Source: CAYJLW01 sp964370965
GTDB lineage: Bacteria; Actinomycetota; Acidimicrobiia; UBA2766
Direction: 5' to 3'
Assembly (NCBI GenBank): GCA_964370965.1
Contig: CAYJLW010000003.1
Span: 62,001-126,000 of the forward strand
DNA length: 64,000 nt
Shown here: piece by piece, positions 51,100 through 59,554 of the stretch
Numbering within the stretch: the stretch's first letter is position 1
Layout: each line of letters begins with the position of its first letter
Translations under genes and position numbers: made by a program
The notes under the pieces: generated by a model
Told to the model about the DNA's origin: nothing
The model's input: only the letters and a program-made list of their open reading frames with translations
The model's database searches: none

Positions 51100-52392
51100 G
51101 TGCACCAGCTACTGCAACGCCTCGAGGACCGCACCGCCCGGGTCGCCGTGCTCGGGCAGGGATATGTGGGCCTCTTGGTGTCCATGCGGGCGAGCGAGGC
51201 GGGCTTCCCGGTCGTGGGCCTCGAGGCGGACGAAGAGCGTGCCGCCTCCCTCGCCGCCGGGCGGAGCTACGTGGGCGACGTCCCCGACGACGTCCTGGCG
51301 GCGTCGCTCGTCCGGGGCTACAGAGCCACGTCGTCGGAGGGGGACGTCGCCGGGTTCGACGTCGCCGTCATCACGGTGCCCACACCCCTGCACGAGGGCC
51401 AGCCCGACGTCTCCCACATCGAGGCGGCGGCCACCACCGTGGGTCGCCACCTGCGCCCGCGCTGCCTCGTGGTCCTGGAGTCGACCACGTACCCCGGGAC
51501 CACAGAGGAGGTCGTGGGCCCCGCCCTCGAGGAGGCGTCCGGGCTCCAGGTGGGCCGGGATTTCCTCCTCGGCTACTCCCCTGAGCGCATCGATCCCGGC
51601 AACCCCGAGTTCGGCCTCGCCAACACCCCCAAGGTCGTCTCCGGGATCGACGCCGACTCCCTCGCCGCCGTCGAGGGCTTCTACGGCGCCTTCGTAGAGA
51701 AGCTTGTGGCCGTGGGCACTGTCGCCGAAGCCGAGCTCGTGAAGCTGCTGGAGAACACGTTCCGGCACGTCAACATCGCGCTCGTGAACGAGCTCGCCAT
51801 GTTCGCTCACCAGCTCGGGGTCGACATCTGGGCGGCGATCGACGCCGCCGCCACGAAGCCGTTCGGTTTCATGGCGTTCCGGCCCGGTCCCGGCGTCGGC
51901 GGCCACTGTCTCCCCGTCGACCCCAGCTACCTGTCCTGGCGCGTGAAACGGCGCCTCGGCGAGACGTTCCGCTTCGTGGAGCTCGCCAACGACGTGAACG
52001 ACCACATGCCCGCCTACGTGGTGCGCAGGGTGCAGCGGATGCTGAACCGTGACGGCCTCGCCGTCAAAGGTGCCCAGATCGCCGTGCTCGGATACGCGTA
52101 CAAGGCGGGTACGTCCGACGCCCGCGAGACTCCGGCCGCGCCGATCATCGACGGCCTCCTCGATCTCGGCGCCGAGGTCGTCGTGATCGACGCGCACGTG
52201 AGCGCCGCCGAGCTCGATTCCAGGGTCGATCTCCTGCCCTTCTCGCCCGAGGCGCTTTCCTCGGTCGCGGCCGTCGTGCTCGTCACGGATCACCCTGACT
52301 TCGACTACGACGTCGTGGCGTCCGCTTCCCGACGGGTTCTCGACACGCGCAACCGTCTCGGCGCGCTCGGCGGAACCGTCGAGAGGCTGTAG
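51100..52392 (+). CDS. UDP-sugar dehydrogenase (UDP-Glc/UDP-ManNAc dehydrogenase family)
   Basis: A 430-residue NAD-dependent nucleotide-sugar 6-dehydrogenase, which oxidises a UDP-hexose in two steps to the uronic acid for surface polysaccharide synthesis. The GTG at 51100 has AGGGG five bases upstream and starts just before the Rossmann fold (VAVLGQGYVGLLVSMRASEA); an upstream GTG at 51049 is less likely. Other marks are VPTPLHEGQPD, ESTTYPGTTEE, the catalytic Cys in PGVGGHCLPVDPSYL, and the C-terminal NAD domain beginning AQIAVLGYAYKAGTSDARET. The motif set is closer to UDP-ManNAc/UDP-GlcNAc dehydrogenases than to plain Ugd, but the substrate is not certain. Its place between the str and S10 operons is unusual. 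Confidence 0.9.
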   Translation: MHQLLQRLEDRTARVAVLGQGYVGLLVSMRASEAGFPVVGLEADEERAASLAAGRSYVGDVPDDVLAASLVRGYRATSSEGDVAGFDVAVITVPTPLHEGQPDVSHIEAAATTVGRHLRPRCLVVLESTTYPGTTEEVVGPALEEASGLQVGRDFLLGYSPERIDPGNPEFGLANTPKVVSGIDADSLAAVEGFYGAFVEKLVAVGTVAEAELVKLLENTFRHVNIALVNELAMFAHQLGVDIWAAIDAAATKPFGFMAFRPGPGVGGHCLPVDPSYLSWRVKRRLGETFRFVELANDVNDHMPAYVVRRVQRMLNRDGLAVKGAQIAVLGYAYKAGTSDARETPAAPIIDGLLDLGAEVVVIDAHVSAAELDSRVDLLPFSPEALSSVAAVVLVTDHPDFDYDVVASASRRVLDTRNRLGALGGTVERL

Positions 52393-52402
52393 GCGACGGG
52401 GG

Positions 52403-52432
52403 CGCTCCCGAGGGACATCCAGCGCGGGAGCG
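52403..52432 (+). terminator. Hairpin after the sugar dehydrogenase
   Basis: CGCTCCCG (52403-52410) pairs perfectly with CGGGAGCG (52425-52432), 14-base loop, about 10 bases after the stop and just before the rpsJ promoter. No T-tract. Confidence 0.5.
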
Positions 52433-52448
52433 TGCCCGCCGGCCGCAA

Positions 52449-52477
52449 TTGGCCTCCCGGGCGCCAGCCGCTACACT
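52449..52477 (+). promoter_or_regulatory. Predicted S10 operon promoter
   Basis: TTGGCC (52449-52454) and TACACT (52472-52477) with ideal 17-base spacing. The leader to rpsJ is about 200 bases, long enough for regulatory structure, but no known S10 leader was recognised. Confidence 0.7.
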
Positions 52478-52680
52478 GTCACGGCTCAACTGAGCAGCGA
52501 CATCCCCTCCGGGGGAGGCCGGGAACCGGGCGTTCCCGCCCGAGCCTGAGGGCTCCAAGAGGCCCGGTGTGTCGCCAAATCCGAACCCGTCCGGCGAGGA
52601 CGTCGTCCGGGGTGTGCCGCGAGCGGCCCAGCCCGAGCGGCGGCCTCACGACCCGTCCCGTGAGGGGCAGGGGAGACACG

Positions 52681-53001
52681 ATGGCCGCACAACAGCGGAT
52701 CCGCATCCGGCTGAAGGCGTACGACCACGAGGTCGTCGACCAGTCGGCGCGCAAGATCGTCGAGACGGTGCTGCGTACGCAGGCGAAGGTGTGCGGCCCC
52801 ATCCCGCTGCCCACGGAGCGCCACCGCTACTGCGTCATCCGCTCCCCGCACAAGGACAAGGACAGCCGCGAGCACTTCGAGATGCGCATCCACAAGCGGC
52901 TCCTCGACATCGTCGACCCCACGCCGAAGACGGTCGACTCCCTCCAGCGCCTCGACCTGCCCGCCGGGGTCGACATCGAGATCAAGGTGAACGCCGGATG
53001 A
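52681..53001 (+). CDS. rpsJ: 30S ribosomal protein S10 (NusE)
   Basis: S10 (106 residues) is part of the 30S head and, as NusE, of antitermination complexes, where it can bind the NusG encoded earlier in this window. It shows RIRLKAYDHEVVDQSARKIV and the tRNA-site loop PLPTERHRYCVIRSPHKDKD. The ATG at 52681 follows AGGGGAGA. First gene of the S10 cluster; its stop overlaps rplC (ATGA). Confidence 0.98.
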   Translation: MAAQQRIRIRLKAYDHEVVDQSARKIVETVLRTQAKVCGPIPLPTERHRYCVIRSPHKDKDSREHFEMRIHKRLLDIVDPTPKTVDSLQRLDLPAGVDIEIKVNAG

Positions 53002-53651
53002 AGGGCATCCTCGGGACCAAGGTGGGCATGACTCAGGTGTTCGACGAGAACGCCCGCGTCGTGCCCGTCACCGTCATCAAGGTCGCCGACTGCCGGGTCG
53101 GCCAGGTCAAGACGAAGGCGACCGACGGCTACGACGCCGTGCAACTCTGCCTTGGCGAGCGTCGTCGCAACAAGGTCACGAAGCCCCGCGCAGGCCACGC
53201 CAAGAGGTGGGGCGACCAGGCCGTGGCCCGCCACGTGGTCGAGATCCGCACCGGCGAGGGCGAGTCCTTCGAGCCCGGCCAGAGCGTCTCCGCCGACGTC
53301 TTCGAGAAGGGCGAGCGGGCCGACGTCGTCGGTGTCTCCAAGGGCAAGGGCACCGCCGGTGTGATGAAGCGCCACAACTTCTCCGGTCTCAAGGGCAGCC
53401 ACGGCACGCACCGCGTGCACCGTCACGGGGGCGCCATCGGCATGTGCGCCACACCGGCCCGTGTCCTCAAGGGCATGCGCATGGCCGGGCACATGGGCCA
53501 CGCCCGCTGCACGGTGCACAACCTCGAGATCGTCGAGGCCGACACGGAGCGCGAGCTCCTCCTCGTCCGGGGCGCCGTGCCCGGGCCCCGCGGCGGGCTC
53601 GTCATGGTGCGCCAGGCGTCCAAGTCGCCCAAGGGCAAGGGAGGCCGGTGA
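52998..53651 (+). CDS. rplC: 50S ribosomal protein L3
   Basis: L3 (217 residues) begins with MKGILGTKVGMTQVFDEN, the classic N-terminus. The long loop that reaches the peptidyl-transferase centre lies around RVHRHGGAIGMCATPARVLK and GMRMAGHMGHARCTVHNLEI. Overlaps rpsJ by four bases and rplD by one, so it is translationally coupled on both sides. Confidence 0.98.
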   Translation: MKGILGTKVGMTQVFDENARVVPVTVIKVADCRVGQVKTKATDGYDAVQLCLGERRRNKVTKPRAGHAKRWGDQAVARHVVEIRTGEGESFEPGQSVSADVFEKGERADVVGVSKGKGTAGVMKRHNFSGLKGSHGTHRVHRHGGAIGMCATPARVLKGMRMAGHMGHARCTVHNLEIVEADTERELLLVRGAVPGPRGGLVMVRQASKSPKGKGGR

Positions 53652-54277
53652 TGGCCGACCTCCACAACGCCTCCGGTGAGGTCGTCGGGACCGTCGACCT
53701 CGACCCCGCCGTCTTCGACGTCGAGCCCAACGAAGCGGTCATGCACCAGGTCGTCACCGCGCAGCTCGCCGCCGGCCGTTCCGGCACGCACTCCACGAAG
53801 ACCCGCGCCGAGGTCCGGGGCGGCGGCGCCAAGCCCTGGCGCCAGAAGGGCACGGGCCGGGCCCGCCAGGGCTCCATCCGGGCGCCCCACTGGACGGGCG
53901 GCGGCGTCGCCCACGGGCCCAAGCCTCGCGACTACTCCCAGCGCACGCCCAAGAAGATGGTGAAGCTCGCCCTGCGTTCGGCCCTGTCCGACCGTGCCCG
54001 GGCGGGCCGCATCCGGGTGCTCGAGGAGTGGGGCTTCGGCGACCCGTCCACCAAGACCGCCAAGGGCATCCTCGAGGCGCTCGAGGCCCGGGGCCGCAGC
54101 CTGATCGTGATCGACGACTGGGACGGCGACGACACCGCCGTGCGCTCGTTCCGCAACCTCCCCGAGATCCACATCGTCCCCGCCGAGCAGCTCAGCGCGT
54201 ATGACGTCCTGCGCTCGGACTGGCTCCTGTTCACGCAGACCTCCCTGGCGCTGTCCACGAAGAAGGCGCTGCCGTGA
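53651..54277 (+). CDS. rplD: 50S ribosomal protein L4
   Basis: L4 (208 residues) lines the exit tunnel. The tunnel loop is around TKTRAEVRGGGAKPWRQKGT and GRARQGSIRAPHWTGGGVAH; the macrolide-contact Lys/Trp region looks normal. In E. coli L4 autoregulates the S10 operon; whether it does so here is not shown. ATG in the TGATG overlap with rplC. Confidence 0.98.
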   Translation: MADLHNASGEVVGTVDLDPAVFDVEPNEAVMHQVVTAQLAAGRSGTHSTKTRAEVRGGGAKPWRQKGTGRARQGSIRAPHWTGGGVAHGPKPRDYSQRTPKKMVKLALRSALSDRARAGRIRVLEEWGFGDPSTKTAKGILEALEARGRSLIVIDDWDGDDTAVRSFRNLPEIHIVPAEQLSAYDVLRSDWLLFTQTSLALSTKKALP

Positions 54278-54570
54278 AGGATCCCCGCGACGTCGTCCTC
54301 CGCCCCGTCATCTCCGAGAAGTCCTACGCGCTCATCCAGGACGCGAACACCTACACGTTCCTCGTCCACTCAGACGCCAACAAGACCGAGATCGGCCAGG
54401 CGGTGGCGGCGATCTTCAACGTCCACGTCGTTGCGGTGAACACCCTCAACCGGGCCGGGAAGCGCAAGCGGAACCGGCGTACGGGCACGTTCGGACGCAA
54501 GCCCGGGCGCAAGCGGGCGATGGTGAAGCTCGCGTCCGGTGACTCGATCCCGATCTTCGAGGGGACCTGA
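54274..54570 (+). CDS. rplW: 50S ribosomal protein L23
   Basis: L23 (98 residues) is at the tunnel exit and docks signal recognition particle and trigger factor. It starts with GTG at 54274 inside the rplD end (4-base overlap). Signature: DVVLRPVISEKSYALIQDAN, then the extended loop NTLNRAGKRKRNRRTGTFGR. Confidence 0.98.
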   Translation: MKDPRDVVLRPVISEKSYALIQDANTYTFLVHSDANKTEIGQAVAAIFNVHVVAVNTLNRAGKRKRNRRTGTFGRKPGRKRAMVKLASGDSIPIFEGT

Positions 54571-54572
54571 CG

Positions 54573-55409
54573 ATGGCCATCCGCAAGCGCAAGCCGACCT
54601 CACCCGGACGCCGCTTCCAGACCGTCTCGGACTTCTCGGAGCTCACGAAGGGCAAGAAGCCCGAGCGTTCGCTGACGACGAAGGTCACGAAGACCGGCGG
54701 CCGCAACGCCCACGGGCGGATCACGACGCGTCACCACGGCGGCGGCCACAAGCGGCGCTACCGCATCGTCGACTTCCGCCGCAACAAGGACGGCGTCCCG
54801 GCGAAGGTGGCGGCGATCGAGTACGACCCGAACCGCAACGCCCGTCTCGCCCTCCTGCACTACGCCGACGGCGAGAAGCGCTACATCGTCGCCCCCCTCC
54901 GCCTCAACGTGGGAGACGCCGTCGAGTCCGGCCCGGGCGTCGACATCAAGGTCGGCAACGCCCTCCCGCTGCGCAACATCCCCGTGGGCACGAACGTGCA
55001 CTGCATCGAGATGAAGCCCGGCGCCGGCGCCAAGATGGCCCGTTCCGCCGGCGCCACGGTGCAGCTCATGGCCAAGGAGGGTGAGCAGGCCCAGCTCCGC
55101 CTGCCCTCAGGGGAATACCGCCTCGTGCCCATCGACTGCCGGGCCACGATCGGCCAGGTGGGCAACGTCGAGGCCGAGCTCATCAAGGTGGGCAAGGCCG
55201 GCCGCAACCGCTGGAAGGGTGTGCGGCCCACCACCCGCGGCGTGGCCATGAACCCCGTCGACCACCCCCTCGGGGGCGGCGAGGGCAAGAGCTCCGGCGG
55301 CCGCCACCCAGTGTCGCCCTGGGGCAAGCTCGAGCGTCCCACCCGCAAGAAGAACAAGCGCTCCGACGCGATGATCGTCCGCCGCCGCCGCAAGAAGGGC
55401 CGGAGGTAG
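54573..55409 (+). CDS. rplB: 50S ribosomal protein L2
   Basis: L2 (278 residues) supports the peptidyl-transferase centre and subunit joining. Visible are GRITTRHHGGGHKRRYRIVD near the N-terminus and VAMNPVDHPLGGGEGKSSGG near residue 225, including the His matching E. coli His229. The C-terminus is the usual basic RRRRKKGRR type. Only two bases separate it from rplW. Confidence 0.98.
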   Translation: MAIRKRKPTSPGRRFQTVSDFSELTKGKKPERSLTTKVTKTGGRNAHGRITTRHHGGGHKRRYRIVDFRRNKDGVPAKVAAIEYDPNRNARLALLHYADGEKRYIVAPLRLNVGDAVESGPGVDIKVGNALPLRNIPVGTNVHCIEMKPGAGAKMARSAGATVQLMAKEGEQAQLRLPSGEYRLVPIDCRATIGQVGNVEAELIKVGKAGRNRWKGVRPTTRGVAMNPVDHPLGGGEGKSSGGRHPVSPWGKLERPTRKKNKRSDAMIVRRRRKKGRR

Positions 55410-55415
55410 CCAGCC

Positions 55416-55697
55416 ATGCCGCGCAGCCTGAAGAAGGGTCCCTGGGTCGACGACCACCTCGTGAAGAAGGTCGAGGCCATGAACAAGAAGGGCGAGAAGA
55501 AGGTCCTCAAGACCTGGTCGCGCCGTTCCACCATCCTGCCCGAGATGGTCGGCCACACGATCGCCGTGCACGACGGCCGCAAGCACGTGCCCGTGTACAT
55601 CACCGAGTCGATGGTCGGCCACAAGCTGGGCGAGTTCGCCCCCACCCGCACCTTCCGGCACCACGCCGGCCAGGACCGCTCTGCGAGGGTGCGCTGA
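55416..55697 (+). CDS. rpsS: 30S ribosomal protein S19
   Basis: S19 (93 residues) in the 30S head. It has MPRSLKKGPWVDDHLVKKVE and the conserved GHKLGEFAPTRTFRHHAGQD. Normal length; its stop overlaps the rplV ATG by one base. Confidence 0.98.
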   Translation: MPRSLKKGPWVDDHLVKKVEAMNKKGEKKVLKTWSRRSTILPEMVGHTIAVHDGRKHVPVYITESMVGHKLGEFAPTRTFRHHAGQDRSARVR

Positions 55698-56071
55698 TGG
55701 CCGCCGGTCGCGACGTCGACGTGCGCGAGACGCGGGCGATCGCCCGCTACATCCGGACGTCGCCGCCGAAGCTGCGCATCATCGCCGACCTGATCCGGGG
55801 AATGCCGGTCACGGAGGCCCGCCGCATCCTGGACTTCTCGGGCAAGGGGGGCGGGCGCACGATCCGAAAGGTGGTCGACTCCGCGGCGGCCAACGCCGAG
55901 AACGGTGAGCTCGGCCTCACCGCGGAGGAGCTCTACGTGTCCAAGATCGCCGTCGACGAGGGACCGACGCTGAAGCGCTGGCTGCCCCGGGCGCGGGGCC
56001 GGGCCACCCGGATCCGCAAGCGCACGAGCCACATCACCGTGTACGTCCGCGAAATCCCCGAGGAGCATTGA
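55697..56071 (+). CDS. rplV: 50S ribosomal protein L22
   Basis: L22 (124 residues) reaches the exit tunnel with a beta hairpin seen as LPRARGRATRIRKRTSHITV. The N-terminus is ARYIRTSPPKLRIIADLIRG, in which the usual VRM/VAD pattern is changed to LRI/IAD. The tunnel-tip sequence shows no macrolide-resistance deletion. Overlaps rpsC by one base. Confidence 0.97.
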   Translation: MAAGRDVDVRETRAIARYIRTSPPKLRIIADLIRGMPVTEARRILDFSGKGGGRTIRKVVDSAAANAENGELGLTAEELYVSKIAVDEGPTLKRWLPRARGRATRIRKRTSHITVYVREIPEEH

Positions 56072-56967
56072 TGGGCCAGAAGGTCAACCCCTACGGGTTC
56101 CGCCTCGGGATCGTCACCGACTGGAAGTCCCGGTGGTTCTCCGACAAGGAGTACACGGACTACCTGATCGAGGACCGCAACGTACGGGACTTCATCACGC
56201 GCAAGCTCCCGCATGCCCTCATCAGCCGGATCGAGATCGAGCGCACCCGTGACCGCATCCGTGTCGACGTGCACACGGCTCGCCCGGGCATCGTCATCGG
56301 TCGGCGCGGCGTCGAGGCGGACGCCCTCCGCAGCCACATCGAGAAGACCACCGCCAAGCGGGTCCAGCTCAACGTCATCGAGGTCGAGAAGCCCGACATC
56401 GACGCCCGGCTCGTCGCCCAGAACGTGGCCGAGCAGCTCCGGGGCCGGGTGAGCTTCCGCCGGGCGATGAAGCGGGCCGTGGCGAACGCTCTCAAGGGCG
56501 GGGCGCAGGGCATCCGCATCCAGTGTTCCGGACGCCTCGGCGGTTCCGAGATGGCCCGCACGGAGTGGTACCGCGAGGGCCGCGTGCCCCTGCACACGCT
56601 GCGCGCCGACATTGACTACGGCCTCTACGAGTCCCGCACGACCTTCGGTCAGATCGGCGTGAAGGTCTGGATCTACAAGGGCGAGATCGTCAAGGGCCGC
56701 GGCGGCGCCGCCGAGAAGATCGCCGCCGAGGCCGCCATGGCCGCGGGCGACGCCACGCCGCGGACGCGCCGCCGCCCCGTCGGTGTGGCCACCACGGCGG
56801 CGGCTTCCGTGGGCGCCGCTCTCGAGAGCGAGAGCGACCTGCCCGGCGCCACGGCAGCGCAGATGCAGCGCATCGACGACGCCTCCCTCACCGAGAAGGA
56901 GATCGAGGCACCGGTCGCGCCTCCCGCCACCGAGGACGCCCCCGAGGCAGAGGGTGGTGACGCCTGA
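56071..56967 (+). CDS. rpsC: 30S ribosomal protein S3, with extended C-terminus
   Basis: S3 (298 residues) helps form the mRNA entry site and helicase. The ATG at 56071 gives the standard MGQKVNPYGFRLGIVTDWKS. The KH domain contains RPGIVIGRRGVEADALRSHI, and the C-terminal S3 domain ends near VWIYKGEIVKGRGG (about residue 210). Another 85 residues follow, of which about 60 (rich in Ala, Glu, Pro, ending EDAPEAEGGDA) exceed the usual length. The tail is low-complexity and acidic. The stop overlaps the rplP start. Confidence 0.97.
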   Translation: MGQKVNPYGFRLGIVTDWKSRWFSDKEYTDYLIEDRNVRDFITRKLPHALISRIEIERTRDRIRVDVHTARPGIVIGRRGVEADALRSHIEKTTAKRVQLNVIEVEKPDIDARLVAQNVAEQLRGRVSFRRAMKRAVANALKGGAQGIRIQCSGRLGGSEMARTEWYREGRVPLHTLRADIDYGLYESRTTFGQIGVKVWIYKGEIVKGRGGAAEKIAAEAAMAAGDATPRTRRRPVGVATTAAASVGAALESESDLPGATAAQMQRIDDASLTEKEIEAPVAPPATEDAPEAEGGDA

Positions 56968-57380
56968 TGCTGATGCCCCGTAAGGTCAAGCACCGCAAGG
57001 AGCACCGCGGCCGGCGCAAGGGCGACGCCAAGGGCCACACCTCCGTGCACTTCGGCGACTACGGCCTGCAGGCCCTCACGCCCGGCTGGATCACGAACCG
57101 CCAGATCGAGGCTGCCCGTATCGCCATGACCCGCCACATCCGCCGCGGCGGCAAGGTCTGGATCACGATCTTCCCGGACAAGCCCGTCACGGAGAAGCCC
57201 GCCGAGACCCGGATGGGTTCGGGCAAGGGCTCCCCGGAGCGCTGGGTGGCCGTCGTGAAGCCCGGTCGCGTGATGTTCGAGCTCTCCGGCGTCCCCGAGC
57301 CCGTCGCCCGCGAAGCGATGCGCCTCGCCGGTCACAAGCTGCCCGTCAAAACCCGATTCGTGAAGCGGGAGGCGGAATGA
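56967..57380 (+). CDS. rplP: 50S ribosomal protein L16
   Basis: L16 (137 residues) positions A-site tRNA. Start at ATG 56967 (or 56973, two codons later, which would give the more usual MPRKVKHRKEHRGR). Signature motifs: FGDYGLQALTPGWITNRQIE and RMGSGKGSPERWVAVVKPGR. Coupled to rpsC and to rpmC (4-base overlap). Confidence 0.98.
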   Translation: MLMPRKVKHRKEHRGRRKGDAKGHTSVHFGDYGLQALTPGWITNRQIEAARIAMTRHIRRGGKVWITIFPDKPVTEKPAETRMGSGKGSPERWVAVVKPGRVMFELSGVPEPVAREAMRLAGHKLPVKTRFVKREAE

Positions 57381-58054
57381 GAGCCGCTGAGCTGCGCGAG
57401 CTCGACACGGACCTCCTCGACGCCCACCTCGCCGAGGCGAAGACCGAGCTCTTCAACATCCGTTTCCAGGTCGCCACCGGGCAGTTCGACAAGACGCACC
57501 GCGTGAAGGAGCTGAAGCGCGAGATCGCCCGCATCCTCACGATCCTCAGCGAGCAGGCCCTCGAGGAGGCCGACACCGCCATCGAGGAGGAGGAGGCCGA
57601 GGAGCACCGCCGCCTCACCTGGAGCGAGCGTCGCGCCGCCCGCCGGGCCGCCCGTCACGCCCGCGTCGACGCCGCCGAGTCGGTCGCCGCCGAGCACGCC
57701 GGCGAGGGCGTGGAGCTGAAGCCGGCCGCTGTCGAGGGCGAAGAGGGCGAAGAGGGCGCAGAGGAGGAGGCCGAGGAGTCCGGGGCCGCGGAGGCGGCCG
57801 CACCTGCTGAGACCGAGGTCCCCGGCGAGACTCCGGGAGTCGACGACGTCGAAGAGCGCGAGGTCGACGAGGCCGAGGTTGCCGTCGAGGCCGCCGAGGA
57901 GGTCGGGTACGTCCCGGCCGAGGCCACCCACGTCGACGACGTCGAGCTCCGCGAGGTCGACGAAGCCGAGGCCGCCGTCGAGGACGCCGAGACGCGGAAC
58001 GACCACGAGGCAGACGGCGAGGCAGACGAGGCCTCTGAGGAGGAGAAGGCGTGA
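57377..58054 (+). CDS. rpmC: 50S ribosomal protein L29 fused to a long acidic extension
   Basis: The first 60-65 residues are a normal L29 (RAAELRELDTDLLDAHLAEA, then FNIRFQVATGQFDKTHRVKE), a two-helix protein at the tunnel exit. The frame continues for about 160 more residues, to 225 in total. A basic helix (LTWSERRAARRAARHARVDA, about 77-96) is followed by a Glu/Ala-rich region containing two copies of VDDVExREVDEAExAVExAE (about 155-172 and 194-211). The extension is in frame without doubt, and rpsQ starts in its last codons, so it is translated. Function unknown; it would project near the nascent chain and SecYEG or SRP. Confidence 0.93.
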   Translation: MRAAELRELDTDLLDAHLAEAKTELFNIRFQVATGQFDKTHRVKELKREIARILTILSEQALEEADTAIEEEEAEEHRRLTWSERRAARRAARHARVDAAESVAAEHAGEGVELKPAAVEGEEGEEGAEEEAEESGAAEAAAPAETEVPGETPGVDDVEEREVDEAEVAVEAAEEVGYVPAEATHVDDVELREVDEAEAAVEDAETRNDHEADGEADEASEEEKA

Positions 58055-58317
58055 GCGACCAGGAGGCCCGGCCCCAGCGCAAGGTCCGCGAAGGCGTCGT
58101 GACGAGCGACAAGATGCAGGAGACGGTCGTCGTCTCCGTGAGCACGCGCGTGAAGCACCCCCGGTACGCGAAGATCGTGAGTCGCACGACGAAGCTGCAC
58201 GCCCACAATCCCGGGGACGACGCCCATGTGGGTGACCGCGTGCGTGTCGTCGAGACGCGTCCCGTGAGCAAGACGAAGCGGTGGCGCGTCTCCGAGGTCC
58301 TGGAGCGTGCCAAGTGA
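58051..58317 (+). CDS. rpsQ: 30S ribosomal protein S17
   Basis: S17 (88 residues), an early-binding OB-fold protein. GTG start at 58051 overlapping rpmC by four bases. Conserved parts: GVVTSDKMQETVVVSVSTRV and HAHNPGDDAHVGDRVRVVET, ending RPVSKTKRWRVSEVL. Overlaps rplN by four bases. Confidence 0.97.
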   Translation: MSDQEARPQRKVREGVVTSDKMQETVVVSVSTRVKHPRYAKIVSRTTKLHAHNPGDDAHVGDRVRVVETRPVSKTKRWRVSEVLERAK

Positions 58318-58682
58318 TCCAACAGGAGACGCGTCTTCGCGTCGCGGACAACAGCGGCGCCAAGGAGGTGCTCTGCATCAAGGTGCTGGGCGGCTCCAAG
58401 CGGCGCTACGCGTCCATCGGCGACATCATCGTGGCCACGGTCAAAGACGCCATCCCGGGCGCCAACGTGAAGAAGGGCCAGGTGGTGCGCTGCGTCGTCG
58501 TGCGCACCAAGAAGGAGCTTCGCAGGCCCGACGGGAGCTACATCCGCTTCGACGAGAACGCCGCCGTGCTCATCAACGAGCAGCTCCAACCCCGGGGCAC
58601 CCGCATCTTCGGGCCCGTGGGGCGGGAGTTGCGGGACAAGAAGTTCATGCGCATCATCTCACTCGCTCCGGAGGTGCTGTGA
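58314..58682 (+). CDS. rplN: 50S ribosomal protein L14
   Basis: L14 (122 residues, exactly the usual size) begins at a GTG giving MIQQETRLRVADNSGAKEVL. The bridge-forming region is VKKGQVVRCVVVRTKKELRR and the end is IISLAPEVL. Coupled to rpsQ and rplX. Confidence 0.98.
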   Translation: MIQQETRLRVADNSGAKEVLCIKVLGGSKRRYASIGDIIVATVKDAIPGANVKKGQVVRCVVVRTKKELRRPDGSYIRFDENAAVLINEQLQPRGTRIFGPVGRELRDKKFMRIISLAPEVL

Positions 58683-58993
58683 TGAAGATCAAGAAGGGCG
58701 ATCGGGTGCGCGTGATCGCCGGCAAGGACCGCGTGCGGGGCCACGAAGGCGCGGTCATGGCCGTGCTCCCCGAGAAGGACAAGATCATCGTCGAGGGCGC
58801 CGGCATGGCCAAGCGCCACCAGAAGCCCACGAAGCAGACCCAGCAGGGCGGGATCATCGACAAGGACATGCCCATCCACGTGTCCAATGTCATGATCGTC
58901 TGTGCGAGCTGCGGACCCACCCGTATCGGCCGGCGCGTCGACGCCGGGGGATCCAAGGTGCGGGTCTGCCGCAAGTGCGGGGTGGAGCTCTGA
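58682..58993 (+). CDS. rplX: 50S ribosomal protein L24
   Basis: L24 (103 residues), an assembly initiator with a KOW fold (KIKKGDRVRVIAGKDRVRGH). The C-terminal part has two CxxC pairs (VCASCGPTRIGRRV and VRVCRKCG), a zinc-ribbon form of L24. ATG in the TGATG overlap with rplN. Confidence 0.98.
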   Translation: MKIKKGDRVRVIAGKDRVRGHEGAVMAVLPEKDKIIVEGAGMAKRHQKPTKQTQQGGIIDKDMPIHVSNVMIVCASCGPTRIGRRVDAGGSKVRVCRKCGVEL

Positions 58994-59538
58994 TGGCCGC
59001 GCCCCGTCTCAAAGAGAAGTACGGCGCCGAGGTGCGTGACGCCCTGCAGGCCGAGCTCGGTCTCGGCAACGTCATGCAGGTGCCCAAGATCGCGAAGATC
59101 GTCGTGAACATGGGTGTGGGGGACGCCATCACGGAGGCGAAGCGACTCGACGCCGCCGTGGAAGACCTCCGTGTCATCACGGGTCAGAAGCCCATGGTGG
59201 CCAAGGCGAAGAAGTCCATCGCCGGTTTCAAGCTCCGTGAGGGGACGCCGATCGGCGCCAAGGTCACCTTGAGGGGCGACCGCATGTGGGAGTTTTTCGA
59301 CCGCCTCGTCGCCCTCGCCATCCCGCGCGTCCGTGACTTCCGGGGCTTGTCACCCGAGAGCTTCGACGGTCACGGCAACTACACGTTCGGTGTCACAGAG
59401 CAGCTCATCTTCCCGGAGATCGACTACGACAAGGTGCAGCAGATCCGGGGGATGGACATCACGATCGTCACGACCGCGCGGAGCGACGACGAAGGTCGCG
59501 CCCTGCTGAGGTCGTTCGGGTTCCCGTTCCGTCGTTGA
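58993..59538 (+). CDS. rplE: 50S ribosomal protein L5
   Basis: L5 (181 residues) binds 5S rRNA and P-site tRNA. Diagnostic segments: VPKIAKIVVNMGVGDAITEA, TGQKPMVAKAKKSIAGFKLR and the end EGRALLRSFGFPFRR. ATG overlaps the rplX stop by one base. Confidence 0.98.
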   Translation: MAAPRLKEKYGAEVRDALQAELGLGNVMQVPKIAKIVVNMGVGDAITEAKRLDAAVEDLRVITGQKPMVAKAKKSIAGFKLREGTPIGAKVTLRGDRMWEFFDRLVALAIPRVRDFRGLSPESFDGHGNYTFGVTEQLIFPEIDYDKVQQIRGMDITIVTTARSDDEGRALLRSFGFPFRR

Positions 59539-59554
59539 GCATGAAGAGGCAGTA

